Source: CAZQDP01 sp964592375 (GTDB taxonomy: Bacteria; Bacillota; Clostridia; RUG12999). From it: a stretch of DNA of 22,037 bases. The notes below the pieces were generated by a model, which searched no databases, was not told the origin of the DNA, and was given only the letters and a program-made list of their open reading frames with translations. The stretch lies in contig CAZQDP010000038.1 of NCBI GenBank assembly GCA_964592375.1, forward strand, positions 1 through 22,037. The letters are read 5' to 3'. Shown piece by piece: positions 1-7,720 of this stretch. Numbering within the stretch: position 1 is the first letter of the stretch; each line of letters opens with the position of its first letter. Both the position numbers and the translations under genes were made by a program.

Positions 1-30
1 GCATTTTTTTACATGGCGTGGAAAAAAGCC

Positions 31-57
31 TTGACAAATGTAAGGAAATCGTATAAT
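31..57 (+). promoter_or_regulatory. sigma-A promoter of rpsF-ssb-rpsR
   Basis: A perfect -35 hexamer TTGACA (31-36) and a perfect -10 hexamer TATAAT (52-57) are separated by 15 bp, shorter than the usual 17. It lies 64 bp upstream of the rpsF start and leaves room for a leader of roughly 55 nt. Confidence 0.8.
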
Positions 58-65
58 ATATAACA

Positions 66-104
66 GCTTAGTATCCTTGCTCCCGACAAGGGGGCCAAAG
101 TCCA
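66..104 (+). promoter_or_regulatory. rpsF leader hairpin, possible S6:S18 autoregulatory element
   Basis: The leader between promoter and Shine-Dalgarno can form a CCTTG (75-79) / CAAGG (87-91) stem whose loop contains CCCGA, followed by a run of G that can also pair with the CCC. In many bacteria the rpsF leader carries an RNA motif with a conserved CCG next to a short hairpin that binds the S6:S18 complex and imitates its 16S rRNA site. The position and the CCG fit that motif. I could not align it to the family, so this is an inference. Confidence 0.4.
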
Positions 105-120
105 AAAGGAGGTGAATAAA

Positions 121-423
121 ATGGCTGATATCATTAACAAGTATGAGACGATATTTGTACTGGATGCATCCTTAGCAGAGGAACAAATTGAAGCACTTGT
201 TGAAAAGTTCAAGTCATTAATCGGTAGCGAAGCGCAGATTGAGAATGTAGATGTATGGGGGAAAAAGCGTCTTGCTTATCCGATTGATTACAAGACCGAA
301 GGTTTTTATGTATTTGTGAATTTCAGTGCTAAGCCCTCTTTCCCAAAAGAGCTTGACAGAATTTACAAGATTACCGAAGGTGTTCTGCGTTCAATTATCA
401 TTACCAAAGAAAAGTACGAATAA
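121..423 (+). CDS. rpsF: 30S ribosomal protein S6
   Basis: This 100-residue protein has the S6 pattern: an N-terminal strand (NKYETIFVLD), a central DVWGKKRLAYPIDYKTEGFY segment and a C-terminal strand ending near RSIIITKEKYE. S6 binds 16S rRNA in the platform of the small subunit as a heterodimer with S18, which is encoded two genes downstream. The frame can be extended to a GTG at 112, but that codon lies inside the Shine-Dalgarno AAGGAGGTG (106-114), so the ATG at 121 with a 6-nt spacing is the start. It is the first gene of the classical rpsF-ssb-rpsR operon. Confidence 0.97.
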   Translation: MADIINKYETIFVLDASLAEEQIEALVEKFKSLIGSEAQIENVDVWGKKRLAYPIDYKTEGFYVFVNFSAKPSFPKELDRIYKITEGVLRSIIITKEKYE

Positions 424-435
424 GTAGGTGTTAAA

Positions 436-846
436 ATGTTAAACAAGGTAATTTTAATGGGCAGACTGACTAAAGATCCGGAAATGCGTTCGACCACAAG
501 CGGCATCAATGTGGCAAGTTTTTCGATAGCAGTGGATAGAAATTTCTCTAAAGAAAAGCAAACTGATTTTTTTAACATTGTTGCATGGCGAAGTACCGCA
601 GATTTTGTTTCAAAGTATTTTCGAAAAGGTCAGTTGGTAGCTGTGAGCGGCAGCTTGCAAAATCGCAGCTGGGATGATGCGGAAGGCAAAAAACGGTATA
701 TTACTGAGGTTATTGCGGAGGAAGTTCATTTTGCAGAGTCAAAGAGAGATGGCCAAGATTCAGGTAATGGTGCATCTTATAATGCATCGGGCGACATGCC
801 CGGCTTTAACACTGCAGCAGCTTCTGATGATGACCTTCCATTCTAA
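436..846 (+). CDS. ssb: single-stranded DNA-binding protein
   Basis: The 136-residue product has the SSB OB-fold in residues 1-105 (MLNKVILMGRLTKDPEMR at the N-terminus, then FNIVAWRSTADFVSKYF and GSLQNRSW). A low-complexity Ser/Gly/Asp linker follows, and the protein ends in the acidic tip DDDLPF, which docks partner proteins such as PriA, RecO and exonuclease I. It binds single-stranded DNA as a tetramer at replication forks and in repair. It starts 12 nt after rpsF behind a modest TAGGTG ribosome binding site, so it is probably co-translated with the ribosomal genes. Confidence 0.97.
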   Translation: MLNKVILMGRLTKDPEMRSTTSGINVASFSIAVDRNFSKEKQTDFFNIVAWRSTADFVSKYFRKGQLVAVSGSLQNRSWDDAEGKKRYITEVIAEEVHFAESKRDGQDSGNGASYNASGDMPGFNTAAASDDDLPF

Positions 847-874
847 TTTTGTATAATTCGAGGAGGGAATTGAA

Positions 875-1129
875 ATGAGCGAAAGGGAAAGAAGCTCTGA
901 AAAGTTTTCACGTGGCAGAAAGCCAAAGAAAAAGATTTGCAGCTTTTGCATGGACAAGGTGAAGGAGATAGATTATAAAGATGTATCTAAGCTTCGCCGC
1001 TATATATCAGAACGCGCGAAAATAGTGCCTCGCAGAATAAACGGAAACTGTGCTAGGCATCAGCGTCAGTTGACAATTGCTATTAAAAGGGCAAGACATA
1101 TTGCATTGTTGCCCTATGCGTCAGACTGA
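875..1129 (+). CDS. rpsR: 30S ribosomal protein S18, zinc-binding form
   Basis: The 84-residue protein has a basic N-terminus and the S18 core DYKDVSKLRRYISERAKIVPRR followed by GNCARHQRQLTIAIKRARHIALLP. It keeps metal ligands C22 and C25 (CSFC) and C59 and H62 (CARH), so it is the zinc-ribbon (C+) paralogue rather than a zinc-free one. S18 pairs with S6 on the 30S platform. The ribosome binding site AGGAGG at 861-866 is strong. It is the last gene of the operon and is followed by a terminator. Confidence 0.97.
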   Translation: MSERERSSEKFSRGRKPKKKICSFCMDKVKEIDYKDVSKLRRYISERAKIVPRRINGNCARHQRQLTIAIKRARHIALLPYASD

Positions 1130-1164
1130 TTTGCACCTTTTAGGTGAAGACATATCAAATGGAA

Positions 1165-1189
1165 AGCTCGGCTTTGGCCGGGCTTTTTT
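1165..1189 (+). terminator. Rho-independent terminator of the rpsF operon
   Basis: An 8-bp stem AGCTCGGC (1165-1172) / GCCGGGCT (1177-1184) with one G-U pair closes a TTTG tetraloop and runs directly into a six-T tract. It lies 36 bp after the rpsR stop. Confidence 0.93.
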
Positions 1190-1251
1190 ATGTGTGAAAA
1201 TAGAGGATTTTAGCCTTGGAAAGAGGAGAAAACGCAAATATTTTCGAAATC

Positions 1252-1280
1252 TTGATTTTCATTAATAAGTATAGTATAAT
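1252..1280 (+). promoter_or_regulatory. sigma-A promoter of the dCMP deaminase gene
   Basis: TTGATT (1252-1257), a 17-bp spacer and a perfect TATAAT (1275-1280). The leader that follows contains a 7-bp hairpin AAGCAGA (1314-1320) / TCTGCTT (1331-1337) with a 10-nt loop and no T-run, so it is not a terminator. No known riboswitch was recognised there. Confidence 0.75.
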
Positions 1281-1371
1281 AGAATAAAAAGTATTTCGGA
1301 TAAGTAAAAATCGAAGCAGACTTTGAAGGTTCTGCTTAAAATAAAATCAAGTGAAGGGGATGTATGCCGAT

Positions 1372-1860
1372 ATGGAGAGAAGAGACAAGAATAATTATTA
1401 TCTCGACATTGCTCAGTCCGTTTTGGAAAGAAGCACTTGCTTGCGCCGCAGATATGGTGCCATCATTGTAAAGCATGATGAAATCATATCTACAGGCTAC
1501 AATGGTGCACCAAGGGGCAGGAAAAATTGCAGTGAACTTGGTATTTGCATGAGGGAGCAGCTGAAAATCCCAAGAGGCATGCGATATGAGGTGTGCCGTT
1601 CGGTGCATTCGGAAGCGAATGCCATTATCAGTGCGCCGCGCAGAGATATGATGGGGGCTGTGATGTATTTGGCAGGCGTGGAGGTAAAATCAGGCGAAAT
1701 CATTAAAGATTCTAACTCTTGTGCCATGTGCAAACGTTTGATTATTAATGCCGGCATTGGCAGAGTGATTATTCGGCTAGATAGCGAAAACTATAAAATA
1801 GTGGATGTATTTGACTGGGTGGACGATGATGATTCACTCAGTGAGGTGGAAGGCTATTAG
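1372..1860 (+). CDS. deoxycytidylate deaminase (ComEB-type dCMP/cytidine deaminase family)
   Basis: The family catalyses dCMP deamination to dUMP, which feeds thymidylate synthesis. The 162-residue protein shows the family opening STCLRRRYGAIIVK, the substrate-pocket segment STGYNGAPRG, the zinc site with catalytic pair H79 and E81 (VHSEANAII) and the second-half zinc ligands C117 and C120 (SCAMCKRLIINAGIGRV). The usual Pro before the first of these Cys is Ser here. In-frame starts at 1351 (GTG) and 1360 (ATG) overlap or abut the AAGGGG at 1354-1359, so I chose the ATG at 1372, which also matches where relatives begin (MERR). It has its own promoter and is followed by a convergent gene. B. 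subtilis ComEB is the closest named type, but nothing here links it to competence. Confidence 0.9.
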   Translation: MERRDKNNYYLDIAQSVLERSTCLRRRYGAIIVKHDEIISTGYNGAPRGRKNCSELGICMREQLKIPRGMRYEVCRSVHSEANAIISAPRRDMMGAVMYLAGVEVKSGEIIKDSNSCAMCKRLIINAGIGRVIIRLDSENYKIVDVFDWVDDDDSLSEVEGY

Positions 1861-1862
1861 CA

Positions 1863-2663
1863 TCAAATGATTTTTTCAAAATGCGGTATGCGCTTTGCGT
1901 ATCTGGTAACATAACGAATGCCGAGAGATGGAAACATTTCTGTGGTCTGCGGGATAAACCGACCCACGTCGGTTGCCAAATGGGCATCCGAGCCGATTGT
2001 GATAATTTCACCACCTAAATTGCGGTAAAGCTTGAGTACATCTAAACCGGGCATGGTATCTTGCAGGCTGCCTCTTTTACCCGAGGTATTGACTTCTATG
2101 CCCTTTCCACGATAGATGATTTCCTTGAGAAGCACCACCAGTAAATCGCCGTAATCTGCAATAGAAAAGCTACCGCCTGCCAAATGATAATACCGGCGAG
2201 GGTAATCGATATGCCCGATACAGTCATACAAGCCTGTTTTTGCAAGCAAAATGAGTTCTCTAAAATACTGCTCAAAAAGCTTATGCGGATCAATTTGCTT
2301 GTAATCAACCAGAGCAAGGTCAATGTCTCCGGTGATATTATGGAGTGAACCGATGACATAGTCAAAAGGATGTAACAGTAATTTTTTTGTACTCTCCGGA
2401 TACAGCTGACTTTGACCGGACTCTACGCCGCAGAGTATACTTAAATGCTTTCCGTATCGGCTTTGCATTTCTGAAACATCTGCAAATGCCTGCGCTGCAT
2501 TATATGTTTTTTCACAAAAGATATCCTCATTAAAGGGATCGTAATGATCGGTCAGCACAATTTCACCAATGCCGTTTTGAATGGCATTTTGGCAAATATC
2601 ATCCATTGTTGCCTTGCTGTCCGTTGATAAATACGAGTGAATATGGTAATCTGAATAGAACAT
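1863..2663 (-). CDS. PHP-domain phosphatase, histidinol-phosphatase (HisK/HisJ) type
   Basis: The 266-residue protein covers the whole PHP fold. Visible metal-binding motifs are DYHIHS (H7, H9), LTDHYD (D39, H40), GVESGQ, GSLHN, CIGHIDYPRR, EVNTSGKR and a C-terminal TIGSDAHLATDVG. This set is typical of the histidinol-phosphatase subfamily, which makes L-histidinol from its phosphate in histidine synthesis. No his gene is nearby, so the substrate is inferred from family only. The frame opens at 2684, but AGAGGAG lies eight nt before the ATG at 2663, so that ATG is chosen. The stop is 2 bp from the convergent dCMP deaminase stop. Confidence 0.85.
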   Translation of the reverse strand: MFYSDYHIHSYLSTDSKATMDDICQNAIQNGIGEIVLTDHYDPFNEDIFCEKTYNAAQAFADVSEMQSRYGKHLSILCGVESGQSQLYPESTKKLLLHPFDYVIGSLHNITGDIDLALVDYKQIDPHKLFEQYFRELILLAKTGLYDCIGHIDYPRRYYHLAGGSFSIADYGDLLVVLLKEIIYRGKGIEVNTSGKRGSLQDTMPGLDVLKLYRNLGGEIITIGSDAHLATDVGRFIPQTTEMFPSLGIRYVTRYAKRIPHFEKII

Positions 2664-2687
2664 CGTTTTAACTCCTCTCATCATTCA

Positions 2688-2716
2688 ATTATAGCACGAA
2701 AAGATTGTGGAGGCAA
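2688..2716 (-). promoter_or_regulatory. promoter of the PHP phosphatase, overlapping the ispG ribosome binding site
   Basis: Read on the minus strand there is TTGCCT (2716-2711), a 17-bp spacer and a perfect TATAAT (2693-2688). The -35 box coincides with the GGAGG...AGGTG ribosome binding region of the divergent ispG. Confidence 0.6.
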
Positions 2717-2725
2717 GGTGAATTT

Positions 2726-3784
2726 ATGATAACAAGAGAGCACACGAAAAAGATAAAAATAGGCAATGTGACAATAGGCGGTGGAATGCCGGTGGCAATC
2801 CAAAGCATGACCAATACGCGGACGGCTGATATCGCTGCCACCACAGCCCAAATACAGCGGCTTGAGGACGTAGGTTGTGAAATCATCCGTGTGGCCGTAC
2901 CCGATATGGAATCCGCCTTGGCTATTGATAAGATCAAAGAAAAAATTGATATCCCCCTTGTATGTGATATTCATTTTGATTACAAATTGGCACTGGCCTG
3001 TATGGAGCGTGGGGCGGATAAAATCCGCATTAACCCGGGGAATATTGGTAGTGAAGAAAGGGTGCGGCAGGTTGCGCAAATGTCTCTAAAAAAGAATATC
3101 CCCATTCGCATTGGTGTAAACGGCGGCTCGCTGGATAAGAATATACTGCAAAAGTTCGGCAAGCCTTCGCCCGAAGCCATTCTGCAAAGCGCAAGTGAGC
3201 ACATTGAATTGCTTAATCGCTATGGAATGGATAATTTAGTGGTATCGCTAAAAAGCTCAAATGTGCCGCAAACAATTCGAGCAGTTCAGCTTTTTGCGCA
3301 AAAATACGACTATCCCCTGCATTTGGGAGTGACTGAAGCGGGAACGCCATATTCCGGAAGCATAAAATCAGCGGTTGGTATTGGTAGTATGCTACTGAGC
3401 GGAATTGGGGATACCATCCGGGTTTCCCTCACGGGAAGTCCCGAACCGGAAGTCGCGGCTGCGATATTGATACTAAAAGCAGCGGGCCTTCGCCCGCAGG
3501 GGGCGGAGGTAATCTCTTGTCCAACGTGTGGCAGATGCGGTGTGAACCTTTTTAAGGTAGCAACGGAGATTGAAAATCAAGTCTCGAAGCTTAGCCTGCC
3601 CATTAAAATAGCAGTGATGGGATGCACCGTCAATGGCCCGGGAGAAGCAAGAGAAGCAGATATTGGCGTAGCCTGCGGCATAGGTGAAGGATTGATATTT
3701 AAAAAAGGGGAAATTTTCAAGAAAGTTGCGGAGTGCGATATTGTGGCGGCAATGATGGAAGAAATAAACAAAATGAAAGCATGA
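2726..3784 (+). CDS. ispG: 4-hydroxy-3-methylbut-2-en-1-yl diphosphate synthase (IspG/GcpE)
   Basis: IspG catalyses the penultimate step of the MEP isoprenoid pathway, reducing MEcPP to HMBPP with a [4Fe-4S] cluster. The 352-residue protein has the bacterial short form: a TIM-barrel half (residues 1 to about 245, with IGGGMPVAIQSMTNT and DIHFDYKLA) and a cluster domain with C265, C268 (SCPTCGRC) and C300 followed by E307 (GCTVNGPGEA). This spacing is the same as in the E. coli enzyme, offset by five. The frame extends upstream to a TTG at 2705, but the AGGTG at 2716-2720 places the start at the ATG at 2726. A terminator follows at 3853. Confidence 0.96.
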   Translation: MITREHTKKIKIGNVTIGGGMPVAIQSMTNTRTADIAATTAQIQRLEDVGCEIIRVAVPDMESALAIDKIKEKIDIPLVCDIHFDYKLALACMERGADKIRINPGNIGSEERVRQVAQMSLKKNIPIRIGVNGGSLDKNILQKFGKPSPEAILQSASEHIELLNRYGMDNLVVSLKSSNVPQTIRAVQLFAQKYDYPLHLGVTEAGTPYSGSIKSAVGIGSMLLSGIGDTIRVSLTGSPEPEVAAAILILKAAGLRPQGAEVISCPTCGRCGVNLFKVATEIENQVSKLSLPIKIAVMGCTVNGPGEAREADIGVACGIGEGLIFKKGEIFKKVAECDIVAAMMEEINKMKA

Positions 3785-3852
3785 AACCTGTACGCACAAG
3801 CGGAAAATCAAGGATGCTTTTTACCACTTAAAAAAATGAATGAAATATAATC

Positions 3853-3887
3853 AACCGTCTTGCTTTTTAAGACGGTTAAATTTTTTT
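3853..3887 (+). terminator. Rho-independent terminator after ispG
   Basis: A perfect 9-bp stem AACCGTCTT (3853-3861) / AAGACGGTT (3869-3877) with a GCTTTTT loop is followed after AAA by seven T (3881-3887). Confidence 0.92.
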
Positions 3888-3907
3888 ATAACATTTAGCA
3901 GGAATTT

Positions 3908-3971
3908 TAATGCTTATGTCGAATTAAGCATTATGACCTAACAGCTTTTGTGGCTGAGTTTTTTTTGTTAG
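3908..3971 (+). promoter_or_regulatory. two inverted repeats in the dnaG upstream region
   Basis: A perfect 9-bp inverted repeat TAATGCTTA (3908-3916) / TAAGCATTA (3925-3933) with an 8-nt centre is followed by a second structure. In the second, CTAACA (3938-3943) can pair with TGTTAG (3966-3971), or an inner CAGC/GCTG hairpin can form just before an eight-T run (3959-3966). The second could be a weak terminator or attenuator. I saw no convincing -35/-10 pair for dnaG here, so the role of either repeat is unknown. Confidence 0.5.
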
Positions 3972-3992
3972 AGCAATTAAAGGGGATTAAAA

Positions 3993-5741
3993 ATGGCAGG
4001 TTATTATCCTGACGAGCTGATTAATGAAATAATAGCAGCCAATGATATTTATGATGTCGCCTCCATGTATCTTCCTCTCAAGAGGGCAGGCGGCAGTTAT
4101 AAAGGCTTGTGTCCGTTTCATAGCGAGAAAACACCTTCATTTACAATATCAAGGGACAAGCAGCTTTTTCATTGTTTTGGCTGTGGTGAGGCAGGAACCT
4201 CTTTGCAGTTCATTATGAAAATTGAGAACCTTGATTTTATTGAATCTGTAAAATTTCTGGCCGATCGTGCAAAGATTAGTCTTCCGGAAGGAGACTCTGC
4301 TGCGCAAGATGCGGCAAATTACATCAAAAAGCAAAAGCTTCACAAGATATATGTAGAAGCGGCTAAGTATTATCACAATATGCTATGTAATGAGCAGGGG
4401 AAAAGTGCCAGAGCCTACCTTGGCGGGCGGCATATTGACATGAGTATTGCCGTAAAATTTGGCATTGGCTATGCACCAGATGGGTTTGATAGCTTATGCA
4501 ATCACTTGAAAAGCGAAGGGTATGATGAATATACCATCGTGGATGCAGGGCTCGGTAGGAAAAGTGATAAAAATGATAAATTGTATGATTTTTTTAGAGA
4601 CAGAGTCATGTTTCCCATTATTGATATTCGTGGGAATGTCATTGCCTTTGGCGGAAGAGTCATGCAAGGCACCGGCCCGAAATACCTCAACTCGGCAGAT
4701 AGTCTTATCTTTAATAAAAGTCAAACACTCTTTGCGTTGCATATGGCACGCCATTCATGCAGAGAGCGGCTAATTTTGTGTGAGGGGTATATGGATGTCA
4801 TCGCACTGCATAAAAGTGGCATTACAAACGCCGTAGCTGCGCTTGGCACGGCGTTTACCGCACAGCATGCACGAATTATTTCTCGATATACCGGAGAAGC
4901 ACTGCTATGCTACGACAGTGATGATGCAGGTAAAAAAGCCACCCAAAATGCAATTGAAATGATTGAGGCAGTGGGTGTTCGCGTTCGGGTGATTGAGTTA
5001 GAAGGGGCAAAGGACCCGGATGAATATATTGCACAAAAAGGTGCAGACAAGTTCAGAAGCATTTTGGAGGACACCAAGTCTGCTACTATGTATGCGGTAG
5101 ATCAACTGAAAAAACGGTATGATATGAATGACACGGAACAGCGTGTGATGTTGGTATCCGGCATGGCGGGTGTGTTTGCTAAAATAAAAAATCCCATTGA
5201 AATGGAAATCATGGTGAAGGAAGCGGCGGCCCAAGCCGGCATTAGTGCAGAGGCAATTTTTGCCGAAATTAACAGGTTAAGGTATAAAGATGGGCAAAAA
5301 AGGAATACTGGATATCAAAGGGAGGATAGAAGCAAAATCATTCATTATGGTGAGCAGCAGCCTACATCCACTGTTAATCCGGAATGCATGCTTGCGGCAA
5401 TCCTGTGTGATTATCCCAAAGCATACAAAATGATGAAGGGGGAAATAGGGCCTGATTTTTTTGAGGATGAGGCATGCAAAGCGTTTATTATGAAGATGTA
5501 TCATTGCTTAGAAAATGACGAAAAGGTGGACCACGCAACCATTCTTGCATCCATTGATGCAGAATATGCAAAAAAAATGGCAGCAGTCATGCTTCGTGCT
5601 GTGCCGTATGAGGACCCAATGAGGGCAGCACGCCAGATTATGGATAGCATTAAAGAGAAGAGAGCAAAGAAGGCGATAAAGGAGGTCAATGATCCTTATG
5701 AGCTGGATAAATACATAAAGTCTCTATCGAAGAAACAATAG
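3993..5741 (+). CDS. dnaG: DNA primase
   Basis: DnaG makes the RNA primers for chromosome replication and is recruited by the replicative helicase. The 582-residue protein has an N-terminal CHC2 zinc domain (C40, H43, C61, C64 in LCPFHSEKTPSF and HCFGCGEAG), the primase core, and a TOPRIM domain with E264 (CEGYMDV) and D308/D310 (YDSDDAGKKA). From about residue 460 to the end is a helical helicase-interaction domain. The start is the ATG after AAAGGGG. It stands 34 bp upstream of rpoD, the conserved Firmicute arrangement, so the two are probably co-transcribed. Confidence 0.97.
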   Translation: MAGYYPDELINEIIAANDIYDVASMYLPLKRAGGSYKGLCPFHSEKTPSFTISRDKQLFHCFGCGEAGTSLQFIMKIENLDFIESVKFLADRAKISLPEGDSAAQDAANYIKKQKLHKIYVEAAKYYHNMLCNEQGKSARAYLGGRHIDMSIAVKFGIGYAPDGFDSLCNHLKSEGYDEYTIVDAGLGRKSDKNDKLYDFFRDRVMFPIIDIRGNVIAFGGRVMQGTGPKYLNSADSLIFNKSQTLFALHMARHSCRERLILCEGYMDVIALHKSGITNAVAALGTAFTAQHARIISRYTGEALLCYDSDDAGKKATQNAIEMIEAVGVRVRVIELEGAKDPDEYIAQKGADKFRSILEDTKSATMYAVDQLKKRYDMNDTEQRVMLVSGMAGVFAKIKNPIEMEIMVKEAAAQAGISAEAIFAEINRLRYKDGQKRNTGYQREDRSKIIHYGEQQPTSTVNPECMLAAILCDYPKAYKMMKGEIGPDFFEDEACKAFIMKMYHCLENDEKVDHATILASIDAEYAKKMAAVMLRAVPYEDPMRAARQIMDSIKEKRAKKAIKEVNDPYELDKYIKSLSKKQ

Positions 5742-5775
5742 AATGCGGGCAAATCCCGGGGAAGGTGTTGTTTAA

Positions 5776-6888
5776 ATGGATAATAATGTTGAAAATATGA
5801 TAGATTCCTCCACTGAAAGCAGTGAAGCAAAAAAAATAGTGATTAAAAATCTCATTGATCTTGGTAAGAAAAAAGGGTTGCTTACGATTAAAGAAATTCA
5901 AGAAGCACTGTGTGAATTTGAGCTTGATACGGAACAAATCGATACCATTTACGAAAGCTTTGAAAGCATGGGGATTGAAGTGGTAGAGGATATCGACAAG
6001 GAGCTGGAAGAAATTCAAAGCAGCGGAGAAGAAAAGATTGACCTTACGCTGCCAGAAGGCATTAGTATTGATGATCCGGTTAGAATGTATTTGAAGGAAA
6101 TTGGGAAAGTTCCCTTGCTCAGTTCCGAAGATGAAAGTGAGCTTGCCAGAAAGATGTTAGAGGGAGATGAAGAATCTCGCCGCAAGCTTGCCGAGGCCAA
6201 TTTGAGGTTGGTCGTCAGCATTGCAAAACGATATGTGGGACGAGGGATGATGTTTCTGGATTTAATTCAGGAAGGGAACTTGGGTCTGATTAAAGCGGTG
6301 GAAAAGTTTGACCATAATAAGGGATATAAATTTTCAACATATGCAACCTGGTGGATTCGGCAGGCCATTACCAGGGCAATTGCAGATCAGGCAAGAACAA
6401 TACGTATACCGGTGCACATGGTAGAGACCATCAATAAAATAATACGCGAATCCAGAAGACTGTTGCAAGAATATGGCAGAGAACCTACGGCGGACGAGCT
6501 TGCCAAGGAACTGAACATGTCATATGACAAGGTTCGTGAGATCATGAAGATTGCACAAGAGCCTGTTTCTCTTGAAACACCCATTGGTGAGGAGGAAGAC
6601 AGTCATTTGGGCGATTTTATTCCGGATGAGGATGCACCTGCGCCTGCGGAAGCTGCCTCATATATGCTTCTGCGAGAACAGCTTAAGGATGTGCTGGACA
6701 CACTCACCTCCAGAGAATCTAGGGTCTTAAAGCTTCGTTTTGGCTTGGAGGATGGTCGTGCTCGTACACTAGAGGAGGTTGGAAAGGAATTCAACGTCAC
6801 TCGTGAGCGTATTCGCCAAATTGAGGCAAAAGCCTTGCGTAAACTTCGTCATCCATGTAGAAGTAAAAAGTTGAAGGATTATCTATAA
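5776..6888 (+). CDS. rpoD: RNA polymerase housekeeping sigma factor (sigma-70/SigA)
   Basis: The 370-residue protein directs RNA polymerase to TTGACA/TATAAT promoters like those seen throughout this window. Regions in order: 1.1-like acidic N-terminus (1-90), 1.2 (DPVRMYLKEIGKVPLL, from about 100), 2 (ANLRLVVSIAKRYVGRGMMF and YATWWIRQAITRAI, about 141-210), 3 (VETINKIIRESRRLL to DFIPDED) and 4 (SRVLKLRFGLEDG and the helix-turn-helix NVTRERIRQIEAKALRKLR). It lacks the long insertion between regions 1.2 and 2 found in proteobacterial RpoD, as expected for Firmicutes. GAAGGTG precedes the start by eight nt. A strong terminator follows. Confidence 0.97.
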   Translation: MDNNVENMIDSSTESSEAKKIVIKNLIDLGKKKGLLTIKEIQEALCEFELDTEQIDTIYESFESMGIEVVEDIDKELEEIQSSGEEKIDLTLPEGISIDDPVRMYLKEIGKVPLLSSEDESELARKMLEGDEESRRKLAEANLRLVVSIAKRYVGRGMMFLDLIQEGNLGLIKAVEKFDHNKGYKFSTYATWWIRQAITRAIADQARTIRIPVHMVETINKIIRESRRLLQEYGREPTADELAKELNMSYDKVREIMKIAQEPVSLETPIGEEEDSHLGDFIPDEDAPAPAEAASYMLLREQLKDVLDTLTSRESRVLKLRFGLEDGRARTLEEVGKEFNVTRERIRQIEAKALRKLRHPCRSKKLKDYL

Positions 6889-6910
6889 ATAAGCATGTAA
6901 ATAAGAAGTG

Positions 6911-6938
6911 AAGAGGGTGGAGGTTTCCACCCTCTTTT
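6911..6938 (+). terminator. Rho-independent terminator of dnaG-rpoD
   Basis: An 11-bp perfect stem AAGAGGGTGGA (6911-6921) / TCCACCCTCTT (6926-6936) closes a GGTT loop and ends in four T. Confidence 0.9.
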
Positions 6939-6991
6939 CATGTATCATAGGGCATCGCAGATGCTCAAAATCAATTGCTTTGAAATTGGTA

Positions 6992-7020
6992 TTGTCAAAT
7001 GGAGGGTAAAATGGTATAAT
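6992..7020 (+). promoter_or_regulatory. sigma-A promoter of trmK-nif3
   Basis: TTGTCA (6992-6997), a 17-bp spacer and a perfect TATAAT (7015-7020), 20 bp before the trmK start codon. Confidence 0.85.
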
Positions 7021-7039
7021 ATGAATAAAGGAGAATGTT

Positions 7040-7720
7040 ATGCAAAAAATTCCGCTGACTCCACGTATGAAGGAAATATGTGCAATGGTTGATAATGGTG
7101 CAAAAGTCGCAGATATCGGAACCGACCACGCTTATATTCCCATATTTCTTATTTGTCAAAAAATAATTACATATGCCGTTGCATCGGATTTGCGCCCAGG
7201 CCCATTGGAGCAAGCAAAGCAGCACCTTATGCGATATGGCGCCTCCTCTTGCGTTCGTTTGTGCTTGGCAAATGGGCTGGAAGGAATTGAGCCAAATGAG
7301 GTGGATACAGCAATCCTTGCCGGTATGGGGGGAGAACTGATTACCAAGCTTATTTCGGCATCTATTCCGGTGGGCATACAGTGCCTGCTACTTCAGCCGA
7401 TGACCCATCCGGAGCTTATCAGAGAGAATATTGCAAAGGTGGGGTTCACTATTTCGCAAGAAAAACTGGTCAAAGAAGGCAGGAAGCTTTATGTTGTGAT
7501 GAAAGCGAAAAGAGGGGAAGGCGCGCCCTGTGGCAGGAGGCAGCAGTACTTTTCTTCTTTGCTATATGATGACCCATTGTTTGAGACTTTTATAATAAAA
7601 GAACAAAAACGTGCCAAAGCGGCACTGGCAGGTATGGAAAAAAGCGATAAGTGGAGCGAAGAAGCAGACAGGATGAAATGGATTGTTGAAACAACGGAGG
7701 AACTATTATGCCAAAGGTAA
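7040..7720 (+). CDS. trmK: tRNA (adenine(22)-N(1))-methyltransferase TrmK
   Basis: TrmK methylates N1 of A22 in the D-loop/stem region of certain tRNAs using S-adenosylmethionine. The 226-residue protein begins with the family opening PLTPRMKEICAMV and carries the SAM-binding motif VADIGTDHAYIPI, then ASDLRPGPLEQA and the core TAILAGMGGELI followed by LLLQPMTHPELIRE. The C-terminal third is helical. AAAGGAG lies nine nt before the ATG. It overlaps the next gene by 13 bp. Its place after dnaG-rpoD and before the Nif3 gene is the conserved Firmicute order (yqfN-yqfO in B. subtilis). Confidence 0.93.
   Translation: MQKIPLTPRMKEICAMVDNGAKVADIGTDHAYIPIFLICQKIITYAVASDLRPGPLEQAKQHLMRYGASSCVRLCLANGLEGIEPNEVDTAILAGMGGELITKLISASIPVGIQCLLLQPMTHPELIRENIAKVGFTISQEKLVKEGRKLYVVMKAKRGEGAPCGRRQQYFSSLLYDDPLFETFIIKEQKRAKAALAGMEKSDKWSEEADRMKWIVETTEELLCQR

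Noticed and set aside
3846..3851. Isolated TATAAT upstream of the ispG terminator
   Set aside because: No acceptable -35 at 15-19 bp, and it lies directly before a terminator stem, so a transcript would be ended at once.
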